A DNA stretch of 64,000 nt, from the NCBI GenBank assembly GCA_032768795.1, contig CP136490.1, forward strand, positions 6,014,001-6,078,000. Direction: 5' to 3'. Below the pieces are notes generated by a model. It saw nothing but the letters and a program-made list of their open reading frames with translations, ran no database searches and had not been told where the DNA came from. Source of the stretch: Tremella fuciformis. Taxonomy: Eukaryota > Basidiomycota > Tremellomycetes > Tremellales > Tremellaceae. The stretch's first letter is position 1, and every line of letters starts with the position of its first letter. Positions 11,711 to 22,556 of this stretch are shown in pieces. Made by a program: the position numbers and the translations under genes.

Positions 11711-13456
11711 ATGGCGACGTTTATGAAAGGGGATACATTTCTCGAGGTGAGCCCATCGCCGCTAGTTCAGCACAGACAGCTCATAGTCAGGTCGCATCGG
11801 TCCGTACTGCCTCGCTGGCAAGCTCATGATGTGCAGCTGAGGGCAGTGCCTTGCCAGGACAGATATCCACGATGCCGCCTTGTGCAACTTTGCCCTCGAG
11901 GTCGTCAAGCGGTACGTCCGATCCAAGATCAAGAAGGGGAAAGGGAAAGAGGTCGGCGGGCCAAAAGGCAAGGTGAGTCCTCTTTCTCTTCTCGCCCTCG
12001 TCGGGATGAGAAGCTGAGGCCCAGCTGGAGGAGCTCGAGCGCAAGTACGCCCACCTGGGATACCAAGATATCTTCTACTTGACCCGCCTGCAGCTCGGCC
12101 TCCCACCATCCACCCTCGACCTCGGCCGGCCGACCTCGCCATGCCGCAAAATCCTGGTACGCGCCAAGTTCCCCCTCGACCCAAAGTACCAGCTTCCCCA
12201 CGAAGACACAGCGAGCTTGCGCCTGTCAGCGGCCATGTCCCGCTCCGGCGGCCCATCGGGCTCAGGCTCCACCTCTCAACAGGGCGCCGGCTACGCAGAG
12301 AGCTCCCGGTCCGTCGCTTCAGGCTCTCGGACCGCGCTTGGCGCTGCCGGTCCTGAGGTCCTTCGACGGCCTCTGATAGACCGCGAAGACTCCAGGGGCA
12401 GGTCGCGCGAGCGCCGTGATACCAATATGCGGTCTCCGGCTTTGGGCCCGACACCATTTATCGTCGCGCCTACCCCGCCTGAAGGCAGGCGGGAGAGCGA
12501 GACTCTGCCGAAGACGCCGGAGGCCCTGCCTATACCTGGCCGATCGCCGCTGCACCAGGCGGAGACAAGAGACCTGTTCGACCATTCTGTGGACTTGGGC
12601 ACGCCGCTCCCGCCGCCCTTCCTGGGGGCTCATGGTCGGACACACGTAGAGACGCCGCCTGTGCCTTTACCCAAGCGGGGAGGCAGGGCCGAGCCAGTTC
12701 AGGAAGACGATGTGGACGTGCGGCGCATGCTCGAAGCACGCATACAGGCTTTAGTGGGTCTTGACCTGGTCGTGGTAACTTGACGCTGATAGACAGACCA
12801 CCGCGCTCAAGTCGCTAGATGCTTCCAAGTCATCAGCCGACCTTTCAGTCCCTCCCCCTGCGGCAGCTCCTGTTCCAGTAACAAATGCGCATCCTCCACG
12901 AGTCCCGCTACTGCGCATGCCGTCCGGCTCACGGCGGTACATTCCCCCAGCCTCGCCACCGCCCGACGTCCCACTCCCTCCTCTGCCCACCACCATGCCT
13001 TCCACTCGTACAGCACCCTCTTTAGCCATCTCGTCACCACGTCTCAGACTGAACGGCACACCGCCCCTCACGCCCGCCACTCCCGTCTCAGCAGGCGCGG
13101 CGATCCCCTCATCCGTTCTGGACATGCACGTGCGTGGCGCGGTCAGCCCGACGAGTCACACAAGCGCACCCACGAGTCCCGGCAACGAGGGCATATTCGA
13201 CCTCGACCCCGAGATTGCCAAAGACCCATTCGGCAGTCCGACGCGGCAGCTCCCTCCTGCGCATATCCCGAGGCTCGTCAAACCCACTCCGCTGTACGGC
13301 GCCGATCCGGCCCCGGCGACGAATAAGACTTCGCATGCTCGGGCAGGGCGGGAGACGGCTGCGTTCGCGCGCAGTCAGGATGATCTGCGTCGCGTCAGGG
13401 CGATGAATGGGTACGATAATGGACGACAGACCCCCCCGCCGCAGTATGAGCGGTGA
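11711..13456 (+). CDS. Pro/Ser-rich protein of unknown function (516 aa)
   Basis: I do not recognise this protein. Four exons: 11711-11746, 11847-11972, 12025-12753 and 12797-13456, all joined in phase 0 with GT-AG introns. The N-terminal 120 residues look folded and mildly helical: TDIHDAALCNFALEVVKRYV, then a Lys/Gly-rich strip, then LEELERKYAHLGYQDIFYLT. The rest is dominated by Ser, Pro, Arg and Gly and is probably disordered, with Pro-rich runs such as PPASPPPDVPLPPLPTT that could bind SH3 or WW domains (inference). No signal peptide or membrane segment is visible. The start is the first ATG after a long open upstream region. Confidence 0.7.
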
Positions 13457-13772
13457 AGTCTTAGCATTGGTCGCCCGCAAGATGCGATCCTTGTTGGGGG
13501 TTTGACAACGACTTGGCGCAAATTCAAGAGTCTCACGACCCTGTATGCAGGATAGAAGGTACGACCCGTGCGTTTCGAGAGGCCGAGCAGGCCAGACGCG
13601 AATGTCCAAGCAGCACATAGATGTGTGAGCATCCTTTGAGCTGGACTTGGTCCATCGTGCACAAGGGAGCGCTCTGAACAATTCGTACGCTCGAGAAATC
13701 CACAGTGTGGTCGCGTGTGAGTGCATGTATACTCTTTGATGCACGACACTTCCACCGCACAACAGAACGGCG

Positions 13773-14288
13773 ATGGCAAGCACGACGGTGAACTCGCACC
13801 TGCAGTCTACTGCGTCCACGTCAGCCTCAAACCCAACTCACACGTTGTACTGGAATGCCAAAGTTGGGGTCAGAGACCGGCACGCCACATTCCGGGCAAG
13901 GTTCATCCTCGAGGGCCCCCGAGTGTCAGGGGACGACGCCCAATTGCACGTGAGATCGTGTGTGAGAGACCTGGAGTCCGACTGCCGCAAGGTGATGGAT
14001 TGGTTCACTGAGAAGCCGTGTTTCACAGCGGAAAAGTGTGAGGCGAATACATTTCACTGGGAGGCGACTCTTGCGGAGCAGGCCCAGGTCTTCAAGTCCA
14101 AAATGAGCTCCGTGGTAGATCTCGCAGTCGAGGTGGATCGGCATGTCTTGCATCGTCGTGACAGAGCGGTTCCGGAGATCGATTATTGCAGCATGACGGG
14201 CTTTGCTCCGAAGACCTGGGGGCCGCTTCATGCCAGTATATCTTATACTCGCAGTCTTGGATCAGACTCGGCGCACGACGAATCGTAG
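13773..14288 (+). CDS. Three-copy tandem family, copy 1 (171 aa, unknown function)
   Basis: First of three adjacent related genes. Single exon from the ATG at 13773 to the TAG at 14286-14288. Residues shared with the other copies, in order: HTLYWNA, ATFRARF followed by GP, a Trp in the middle, and FHW about 70 residues after the GP. Shared spacing and order support one family, but I cannot name it. There is no signal peptide or membrane helix. The pattern of paired aromatic residues suggests a small compact fold. Identity between copies is low, so the duplications are old or evolve quickly. Confidence 0.6.
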   Translation: MASTTVNSHLQSTASTSASNPTHTLYWNAKVGVRDRHATFRARFILEGPRVSGDDAQLHVRSCVRDLESDCRKVMDWFTEKPCFTAEKCEANTFHWEATLAEQAQVFKSKMSSVVDLAVEVDRHVLHRRDRAVPEIDYCSMTGFAPKTWGPLHASISYTRSLGSDSAHDES

Positions 14289-14464
14289 TCTCCGTCCTTG
14301 TGTGCCAGTGTAGCCCCGCTGGGCTCTGTACGTGCGTTGATATACTAATGTACAATTAATTGTGATTGTTTGCCCATCGCCACCGAGATAGAAGTTTTCC
14401 AAGCAAAAGAGCAAGGCGACCACTAGCTGCCGCATCTTGCAGATCAGGCCGTGACTCGCACACC

Positions 14465-14999
14465 ATGTATTGGCACGCTACCGCCAACGTCACCACCTCC
14501 GCCACCACGGACAAGGCAACGTTCAGGGCGAAGTTCGTCGCCGCGGGGCCCGGGATGTTGACGGCCCCTACGGCGTTATTGGACTCATGCACATCACATC
14601 TTCAGACCGTGTGCTCAGACCTGGTCGAGTGGCAGACGACGCAGCGGTGGTTGAACGCGTCCAGATTTGGTGGTCGCGAATATCATTGGATCGAAAATAT
14701 CGAGTTAAAAACCCAGGTCATCGCGGACGAAATGAATCCAAGTGGCCAAGTTTGTAGTGGAGCGAGACGGGGGCATTTGGTCTCGCAAGTCCAAAAAATT
14801 GCACTCTGTACTATATAAAGTCACCCGGGTGCTGCCCGCTGACCCTGCCGTGGCCGAGGCCTGTGACCTAGACGGAGACGATCGCTCCGATATAGCTCTG
14901 TGTTGGAACTACGAATGGGGCCAGGATTCGAGCGAAGCGGCGTGTCCAGAAGGTGCGGTGCAGGTTGGGGCAAAGTTGACGTCCATTGTGCTGCAGTGA
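14465..14999 (+). pseudogene. Three-copy tandem family, copy 2, frameshifted
   Basis: Begins at the ATG of HTMYWHA and follows the family pattern (ATFRAKF, GP, YHW) in one frame up to about 14741. From there the family-like sequence (VAKFVVERDGGIWSRK, matching VDLTVQSDPSVWSRE in copy 3) continues in the next frame to a stop at 14999. One base too many, or two too few, near AATCCAAGTGG explains the shift. Bases just upstream resemble the leader of copy 3, but the ATG that copy 3 uses is lost here, a second sign of decay. A short unseen intron or an assembly error is possible. Confidence 0.55.
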
Positions 15000-15155
15000 A
15001 ACATGGCGCAGGCAGCGGGAAGGCCACGCTGGGCTCCTGTGTACTGTAGGAGAGCGCATGAATCTTGACGTACGATATATTTCCTGCACGACGCCCGGAG
15101 GTGGCGAGACCACAGCAAGTCGACCGCTCTCGTCTGCATCTTCCAGATCGGTCCA

Positions 15156-15689
15156 ATGCCAGAGGCTTCACATACCATGCTTTGGGATGCCACCGTGGAG
15201 AGTGAGATCGTGGACGGCGTGACCAAGGCCTCTTTCAAAGCGAGGTTCATCGTCGAAGGGCCACCCATGTCGACAGAGGCCATCGAGCATTTCGAGGCGC
15301 GCCAGTCGACCCTCTGGTCATTCTGCGATCAAATGGTTGGTTGGTATGATCGCTCGCCGTGGTTCAAGGCGACGAGGATTCAAGAGAGCGGATATCATTG
15401 GAAGACAGCCCTCGAGGTAGAGGTCGGAATTTCTGCGTCTGACTTGCACCCTCTGGTCGATTTGACAGTCCAGTCCGACCCGTCGGTCTGGTCTCGCGAG
15501 CCAAACGATTCGGTGTCTCTCATAGACAAACTATACTTGACTTCAGCGGATAACCGTGGGGACGTCACGAATGACGACTCTGACGCCGAGACAACGGAAC
15601 AAGAATATTGGGCGTCCAGCCCAAGCGAGGCGCAAAGCAGCCCAAGCGAGTCGCAAAGTCCGGGAAGCGAGGGACTCAACGAGTCATGA
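15156..15689 (+). CDS. Three-copy tandem family, copy 3 (177 aa, unknown function)
   Basis: Single exon, ATG at 15156 to TGA at 15687-15689. Shows the family signature HTMLWDA, ASFKARF followed by GP, WYDRSPWFKA, and GYHWKTALEVEV. The C-terminal 30 residues are an acidic Ser/Glu-rich tail that the other copies lack, made in part by a 21-bp duplication at 15618-15659. The protein looks soluble. Function is unknown, and the only context is its two neighbours of the same family. Confidence 0.6.
   Translation: MPEASHTMLWDATVESEIVDGVTKASFKARFIVEGPPMSTEAIEHFEARQSTLWSFCDQMVGWYDRSPWFKATRIQESGYHWKTALEVEVGISASDLHPLVDLTVQSDPSVWSREPNDSVSLIDKLYLTSADNRGDVTNDDSDAETTEQEYWASSPSEAQSSPSESQSPGSEGLNES
15618..15659 (+). 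repeat. Two-unit 21-bp tandem repeat in the tail of copy 3
   Basis: The two adjacent units begin with AGCCCAAGCGAG and differ by only a base or two. They encode SSPSEAQ and SSPSESQ, extending the acidic Ser-rich tail in frame. Confidence 0.7.
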
Positions 15690-16473
15690 CCTTTCTGCGT
15701 GCTTAGTGAGTTATGGCGGCGGGCTTTCGTATCAGTACCTTAGCCTTTATGTCAATTACATATAAATAAGCGCGAAATGAGGAATGACACGAAACCACCT
15801 TTTTAGCAGGTGCCCAAGGCGCCTGGTTGCCCGAAGTCCACCCTCACACACAAGCCCAGGACAACTCAGGATCTGCACTGGGACGCTGCGATCGATATCC
15901 TTACCTCTGCAGATCGGGGTCCACGAACGTTCGGCTGTTTGTGAACGGCATGCGGGGGACAACGGTGCCGTGAGAGCGCTTCAGATCGCTCATGACGGCT
16001 TCGAGGCCTACCCGCTCAACTAGTCGTTTGATGCACGACCCAACACCAACCAGTGCTGTTTCAAGCGGTCAGACCTGAGACAGAAGACGGCGCACTCGAA
16101 GACAAGCCTAGAACGGGATACCTAGTGAATCGAAACCGGATTGCCCCCACTCGTCGATTATCATGTCGGGTGACACGGTTTGTGATTTTTGCCAGGACGG
16201 ACCTGATTGGGATTTGGTTCTCGCAGGTGTAGTGCCACTGAGCAGCCATCTCTTTCTCTCGTGGCAACCCGACGAGTCGCTGGTTTCGTTGTGATTCAGC
16301 TGTTGACGATGATGCGGAACCAAGCCACCCGAAGAGCCCGCGAAATGTGAAGCACAACCATCTGTCATAATTCCACATTGCGTTGTTACACATATATTCC
16401 CAGTCATGTTCAGTGAGCCCTGCTATGTCAGCTTCGGTCATTGTGGCAAGGTCGGCCTTACGACCACGACCAC
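15690..16473. other. Spacer with no supported gene
   Basis: Between tandem copy 3 and the end of the NDUFA4-like gene. A minus-strand frame of about 138 codons (16061-16477) overlaps the neighbour's last exon but has no ATG of its own at a sensible place and no recognised motif. It is probably chance or 3' untranslated sequence. Confidence 0.4.
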
Positions 16474-17122
16474 TCACTCTCCCTCCTTGCCAGTGGGGCC
16501 GATGCGGAGCTGCGAGTCAGTCGGTGGCCAGTGTATGAGTGGCGACCAGGTGCTCACACCGTCCAGGTAGACTGTGCGCAGGCAATGCGGCGGATGGAAC
16601 GAATTATAGTGACACCCGGAGAGAATGGATTGGAGAGGGAAAGGGATTGCGTCAGCTGTCACTCCGAATTCCGCAGTCAACCAGCTCACAGTGACGGCCC
16701 ATGGCTGAATGTCAGCAATGGTCGCACGACCCGGACAGACACTCACCGATAGTGGCGCCGACAAGGGCAGCTGCAACGACGAAAGCCATTGGGTACAGCT
16801 CGACGGGTACATCTGACGATGAGTCTTTGACCCCGCTCCACATGCTGGGCATGGCCCCACCCACCCTTCCATCCGAATCGGAACACCTAGATCGTCAGTC
16901 ATGATCGAGGATGAGGCGCACTGGACAACTCACGAGCTTGCTCTTGCCCCCTCGGGACTCTTCGACATTCCACCTTCTCTGAGCGAGCATCAGCTGTTGC
17001 TTGGCCATGACCTGCTGGCGCGGCGCGGCATTCCGGAGAAGGTTCGGGGTGATCTGGGCCGGTGTCCGAAGAACAGGTCGGAGTGCTGCGTTGGCACGGA
17101 AGATGGAGGCTGTGGGGAGCAT
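16474..17122 (-). CDS. NDUFA4-like small mitochondrial inner-membrane protein
   Basis: Probable subunit of respiratory complex I or IV (NDUFA4/B12D-like). Exon 1 (17122-16934) encodes an Arg/Ala/Gln-rich mitochondrial presequence ending QRRWNVEESRGGKSK. A later exon ending at 16747 encodes VPVELYPMAFVVAAALVG, the single membrane helix with the family's ELYP lead-in. Three tiny exons follow: 16704-16690 (15 nt), 16571-16558 (14 nt) and 16509-16474, spelling AMGRHFYLDGLRIGPTGKEGE up to the stop. The join of exon 1 to the helix exon is unsettled. The obvious splice (GTGAGT at 16933, CTAG ending at 16887) leaves the helix in the wrong frame, so there is a boundary I have missed or a base error. 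The family call rests on layout and the helix motif. Confidence 0.6.
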
Positions 17123-17415
17123 CGTTGGTTACTGAAGTGTTGACTGTTGACTAGGATGAGTGAGAAGGATGTAAGTGTATAAAGGAGACAACTGGACGGT
17201 TCCCCATAGGCCGAGGAGAGAGACGGGGACGGATGACGCACAAGCTCTGTTCCATTGACACACAATCGCACTACGCACTACCCTTCGGATCGAAAGATCG
17301 CCGTCTCCGGCTCAAATCGACATCGTGGATACCCGGTGGGAGTATGGGGCACCACACTCAAATTTGATTCCGCTCATCCTGGTCTGGGTTTGGGCGTCGC
17401 GTGGGAGAGCAAGCG

Positions 17416-17700
17416 ATGTCTTCCGAGGTGTTGGACTCGACTTGGAATGCTTGGAATGGATTGTTTCGTCTCGTTGCCGGCCGTATCGGGTCCCGATCAG
17501 CGCTTGTCAGACAAAGATCCACGCTGGAGATCGTCGTCTCGGACATCCGTCGCTGGAACGCCGTCTCAGATCCATCAAGAAGATTTTTCGTCAGTCCGGC
17601 TCATCCCGGCGCAACGGAGTCACGAAGTCTGTGGAGGATCTGTCTTCGCGTGACATCCAATCTCAAGAGACGGCACCATCAACCAGCGCTGGAAGTGTGA
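17416..17700 (+). CDS. Weak candidate small protein (94 aa)
   Basis: An ATG-started frame reading MSSEVLDSTWNAWNGLFRLV with acceptable codon use, ending at 17700. It overlaps a second open plus-strand frame that reads more like coding sequence at its 3' end (SIKKIF to about 17783), so a spliced gene joining the two is conceivable. No family resemblance was found. Listed only because it is the best candidate between 17.1 and 19.5 kb. Confidence 0.2.
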   Translation: MSSEVLDSTWNAWNGLFRLVAGRIGSRSALVRQRSTLEIVVSDIRRWNAVSDPSRRFFVSPAHPGATESRSLWRICLRVTSNLKRRHHQPALEV

Positions 17701-17783
17701 CAGGAAACACTGGGAAGTTTCCTCGCGAGGATGGTCTGATTCGCTCTCAGCAGGAATCCGCTCGACCAAGTAATGGGATGTGA

Positions 17784-19397
17784 GGTGGACGGAAGCACTT
17801 CCCGTCAACACTCCTCTTTCTTCGATTGGGGTGTACCAATGTGATGGAGCATGAGGGACACAGCGCGATGAGGGTTTTCCTGCCGCGCAGCGTCATTTTT
17901 GGGAAACACGGGCAGAGAACCAAGAGTCTCTGCTCTCGAGGAAAGCTCGGACCGCGTGGCAGAGCACCCCAGCACAATGTCCCAGTCGCGAGTGGTGGAG
18001 GTAGAGGGGTGTTGTGACCGGTATTCTCGCAAACTTCTCATCAAGTCGAGGCGAGAATAGACAGTGCGACTGTCTGCCGACCTCGGCCGGTGACAGCATT
18101 GCCAGATCGCATTGAATCGTCCGCGCAGATGTGCCGCATATTCGTGATTGTCGTTTTTTCAAGTGACATACTGCAATCCGAGATGCCGTTGCGCGTTTGG
18201 CGTAGATAGTGCGGGTGACCTGAGCTGCCCGACGACAGTCAGGTCAAAGTCATAGGCCACTTGGTCTAAGGAACGCTCGTCCTGGTCAAGCCGAACTGAC
18301 TGCGGCAAGTGTCTGCAATGATGTCGTGCGACTATGTGCCAAGCTAACAGCTTCCGCGAGCTTGTATTTGCGCTTGTTCAACATTTGATCTCATTCCTCA
18401 GCTCGTGCGCCGACGAGACTTACGATACCGACACCGAGGATGCTCCGCGAATGACCAATGTACTAGCGGTCCAGCTGATCAGGTACATCCGGGTTGGCAA
18501 TGAGCAAAGCGGGTCAGGTGCACGAGTACGTGTCAACTGCCTGCACCCCTGATCGCACGACAGCTGCAGAGCCTGCGGGGCAGTAACCTTTTCTTGGCCA
18601 AAATAGGTCCCCCGCGGGACGTAATGCAACTGCCGGCGGCATCATGTGCCTTGCGGCCGGGTCTAAATAACCAATTCTTACCGCAACCAGTCATTTCGGT
18701 AGTCTGCAAGCGAGTTTTGGGGGTATCGACGGCCTGTTCCTAGCGGCACATGCCTAGCGATGCCGTGAAAAGCGGCACGGATCTGGCACAAACCAACGAG
18801 CTAGCGAAGCCATCGCGTCGCTGGCGAGAATGACGACCATCTATCCCCTGCCGGTCGAAGGGGCTTCGACGTCGACATGTCCCGTGCCGCAGGCCGGTTG
18901 CGTGCGCACGGGCCCCTTATTGCCAACTTCCTCAAGCCACTGTTGCTGAATTGGGAATGGGAATGTGCGGCAGTTGCCAAAAAGCGCTCGTATCCCTGTC
19001 CATTGCCGCCGGTCCAGATCTGGCTTTCTCTGTGGGGACCTCTGGGGCGCGCGGTGCCAAAGAGGCAGGAGAGCAGAGACACTGTTCCAGATCCAGCTGC
19101 GGGATTGACCATCGGGCCCGTCGGATGACATGCGACTCGAGCAACTGCCGCCGGGTCCTGGTGAACCTTTGCGGAGACCTGCTGTACCCCCTCGCGCAGG
19201 ACAAGAGAGGGAGCGGGGGGCAAGAGGGGGGTACGTACGTTGGCGGGAATGAACAGGGTCGTGCTTGGCCCCGCGGGATTAGCGCAAGTCTATCTGGGCA
19301 CAGGTACGGCCCGGCTTGTCGGGCGCTAGAAGCAGGAGTCGGGCTGCTGCAGGGGCACTTGGGGGTGGAAAGGGGCTCGAGGGGGTCCCGTCTTGTC
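17784..19397. other. Gene-free stretch upstream of the fucose-permease-like gene
   Basis: No frame in this 1.6 kb combines an ATG, splice signals and a recognisable motif. It should contain the regulatory region of the transporter at 19519. Confidence 0.45.
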
Positions 19398-19403
19398 TAT
19401 AAG
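19398..19403 (+). promoter_or_regulatory. TATA box of the transporter gene
   Basis: TATAAG lies 116 bases before the start codon and is followed by a pyrimidine-rich leader (CTCCTCCCTCTTCCCC and similar) reaching to the ATG. TATA plus a CT-rich leader is typical of strongly expressed fungal genes. This is inference from sequence only. Confidence 0.55.
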
Positions 19404-19518
19404 AAGCGAGTGGAATGAGGGGGCTTTGTTCTTCATTCCCCACATTCGACTAACACTCCTCCCTCTTCCCCGACTCTTCTTTCCTCTTTCGACACTTACC
19501 TCACTTCAATCAATCACC

Positions 19519-21068
19519 ATGGCCGGCGGCGCTGCCTTGTCCACTGCCAACCCCTTCAAGCAAAAGTTCATCTACCGCGAGCACATCTGGTCCTTTTGCC
19601 TCGTCACCACCCTCTTCTTCCTCTGGGGCTTCTCGTACGGTCTCCTCGACGTGTGAGTCTCGCCTCACTCCCCCCAAGTCTGTATTGCGTTGCTCATCAT
19701 TCAGCCTCAACAAGCACTTCCAGAATGTCCTCCACATCACCAAGCTCCAGTCCACCGGCCTCCAGGTCGCCTACTTTGGTATCGGCTACTTCTGCTGGTC
19801 GCCCGTCGCCGCCGAGGTCATGAAGCGCCGCGGCTACAAGTTCACCATCATCATGTCCCTCTGCTTTTACTCGCTCGGCGCCATCCTCTTCTGGCCCGTC
19901 GCCAAGTTCTCCGTCACGTCCACCAAGCCCCACGCCGTCTTCGCCGGCTTTGTCGTCTGCACCGCCGTCATCGCGTGCGGTCTCGCCGGTCTCGAGACGG
20001 CTGCCAACTCGTACATCTCCGTCCTGCCCCCCCACAACGTCGCCGCCACGCGCCTGTCGCTCTCGCAGTCCACCAACGGCCTCGCGTCCTTCGTCGGCCC
20101 CCTCATTGCCTCCAAGTACTTCTTCGCCGGCGAGAACGCCAACAACCTCACCAATGTCCAGTGGGTCTACCTCGCCGTCAGCGCCATGGGCCTGCTCGTC
20201 ATGGTCGGCTTCTTCTTCACCAAGCTCGCCGACATCTCCGAGGCGGACCTCATGGCCGAGGCGCAGGCTCTCGCCGAGGCCCAGGGTGTCACCGCCAAGG
20301 CCGAGGAGCCTTTCTGGAAGCAGTACCGCGCCATCACCGGCTTTGTCGCCCAGTTCCTCTACGTCGGGGCTCAGGTCACTATCGGCTCCTTCTTCCTCAA
20401 CTACACCGCCGAGGCAGCCCACATCAGTGACCAGCGCGGCTCCCAGCTCCTCTCGTACGGCCTGCTCACTTTCACCCTCGCCCGATTCGTCGGCACCGCC
20501 CTTCTGTCCGTCATCGCCGCCCCGCTCCTTCTCGCCATCTACGCCGCGTGCGCTTGCGTGTGCGCCATCCTCATCGGCGCGATGCACGGTATGGGCGGCG
20601 TCGCATGCCTCCTCGTCATCATGTTCTTCGAGTCGATCATGGTAAGTCCACCGTCGATTTCGTTGTCATCATGAGCTGATGTAACAGTACCCCGTCATCT
20701 TCGTGCTCGGCACTACCGGCCTCGGTCGCCACACCCGCCGCGCCTCGGGTCTCCTCGTCATGGGTGTCGCGGGCGGTGCCGTCTTCCCGCCTATCCAGGG
20801 AGCGATCGCCGACCACTTCTCCACCCGCACTTCGTACTTCCTCGTCGTGCCGTGCTTTGCGTACATCATGGGATGGGCCCTCTACGTGTGGAACGCCGAC
20901 GGCAGGCGATTCGGTGTCACCGGCGAGATTGAGCGCGAGGTCGAGGCCAACGCCGCGGGCACCATTCCCCCTGCTGCCGTCGGCTTGTCGTACAGCGGCA
21001 ACGCGAGCGCTGCTGAGGTCGGCAGCATCAAGGAGAAGGACGATGTCTACGGCGTCGAGGCCGCTTAG
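19519..21068 (+). CDS. MFS sugar transporter of the fucose permease (FucP) family
   Basis: Predicted plasma-membrane sugar:H+ symporter with 12 membrane helices. Exons 19519-19652, 19705-20641 and 20688-21068 give 483 residues. Family signatures include FLWGFSYGLLDVLNKHFQ in helix 1, GLAGLETAANSYIS, TRLSLSQSTNGLASFVGP, and late in the protein GLLVMGVAGGAVFPPIQGAI. These match L-fucose permease-type transporters that are widespread in fungi. Third codon positions are almost all C or G, a stronger bias than in neighbouring genes, which fits high expression together with the TATA box. The acidic C-terminal tail is probably cytosolic. The real substrate may be fucose, another sugar or a polyol. 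No sugar-metabolism genes flank it. Confidence 0.88.
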
Positions 21069-21178
21069 CTTCAGTAGTTAGTGCTTTTGAGAATGTGTTT
21101 GTGCTGGGTAGTCTCGATGAGGAATGTATGACTTGACGAGCCGATCGATTAGCATTGTGCATCCCATCAGCTGCCGAA

Positions 21179-22300
21179 CTATATCTCGTCATCCTCAGCC
21201 TCTTCCACCGTCGCTGCCTGCCGGTGCTTTACACCGCCAGACTCGACAGGCGGCAGAGCGGTCGTCGTTGCGGAAACCTCCTCTGTCGCTCCTTCGCCAT
21301 CCTCACCTGCATCCTCCTCTCCCACATCCTGCACAGCGTTCTTGGGTGCCTTCTCCCGCTTGACCCTCTTCTTCTTCTTTTTCGGCTCGTCATATGCCCA
21401 CGTAGGCACAAAGCTCTCGAACTGCCCATCAGCTCTTCGCTTCTGCTGTCCGGCAATTCGTGTCACTCACAAAGCCCACGTCCTCGAACAAGTTGGGAAA
21501 AATCCAGATAGCCCTTTTCATGCTGAACCAAGTGATGACAAACAAGATAGCCCGGACGATTGCAAGTGCGATAAGCAGGCCGATGAGGATCAAGAGCAGG
21601 ATCGAAAGGTACCACACGCCCAAGCGCAGTTTCACCGGCCATAGCGGGAACATGACGCCCGCAAAGATGACAAGCACCATGGCGACTCCGCCGAGGATTG
21701 TGGTGAGCGGCGAGCCTTCGTAGAACCACGCATAGAATTCGGGCAGGTCGAAGGTCTGCTGTTGGCTGAGCAAGAGAGTCTTCGGCGTGCCAGATGGCGC
21801 AGGCGGGTTGGGCGTTTGTCGTTCAACTCGGAGGAAAAAGGCGCTACAATGAGTCTGGACCTAGACAAATGTAGAGAGTACGCACTGGGGGATGATCTTG
21901 AGCATGAGAGCTTTGGCCTCCTCTTCGTCTTTGACCGGGGGCACCTTCTTGAGTTTCTGATATGCCGGACTGGTCAATACCCGCACGGCCGTCTTGCCTG
22001 GAACATGAACAGGTCGTCCAGACCCGAACAACGGACTGACCTTTGAAGTAGTCGATTCGCTTGCCGTTCAAGATGCCTCGTCGCACTTTCGGACCGTTCT
22101 TCCCTCGCAAAAAGTTGACCACATTCTTGTACTCGACCGGGGCCTGCACAATCAGCATTCCCCATCACTCGTGATCCTAGCGCGAGGTCGTCAGGTCTGA
22201 CTGACTCGTTTCCTAAGAGCATCAGCTGGAGAATTGCGATGTTGTAGCTGACTCACTGTGCCTCTGTGACCGGCGTTGCGTCCGAGTAAGGACCGGCCAT
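21179..22300 (-). CDS. SEC62: Translocation protein SEC62
   Basis: Component of the Sec62/Sec63 complex that supports post-translational protein import into the endoplasmic reticulum. Six exons: 22300-22257, 22212-22206 (a 7-nt microexon), 22143-22041, 21997-21886, 21843-21471 and 21421-21179, giving 293 residues. The N-terminal cytosolic domain shows VVNFLRGKNGPKVRRGILNG, RIDYFKG and SPAYQKLKKVPPVKDEEEA. Two membrane helices follow FPLWPVKLRLGVWYLS, ending at the characteristic VRAILFVITWF. The C-terminus is Lys- then Glu-rich, as expected for ribosome or Sec63 contacts. All phases agree. Convergent with the transporter gene (110 bases apart) and divergent from the large disordered-protein gene. 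Confidence 0.92.
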
Positions 22301-22556
22301 CGTGCAGGACAATGACTGATCTCAATGTCGGCGACAGCGACTTCCAACACGTCGTCGCTCGTTCTGGTTTCATGTTTTCGGCGATCGCCGTTACAACACG
22401 TGGGCCACGTGTCACGCCTTTGACGCGTTTGATGTCGCAAGAGGCCTGTGCGCTGCTCGTCAGCAACTCGTCGACGGAAATCTCTTGCTGAGCTGGCTGT
22501 TGACATGGCACTCGGCCAGGGAGCAGTCCTGTACGTTAGCTCCCAAAGGGTCGGAT

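Noticed and set aside
16061..16477. A 138-codon minus-strand frame downstream of the NDUFA4-like gene, at first read as its C-terminal extension.
   Set aside because: Using the better GTGAGC donor at 16557 ends the protein at LRIGPTGKEGE with a stop at 16474, which fits the family length.
19697..20587. A nearly 300-codon acidic frame opposite the fucose-permease-like gene.
   Set aside because: Its Glu/Asp/Gly-rich composition is the expected antisense of a GC3-rich membrane protein. The plus-strand reading has clear family motifs.
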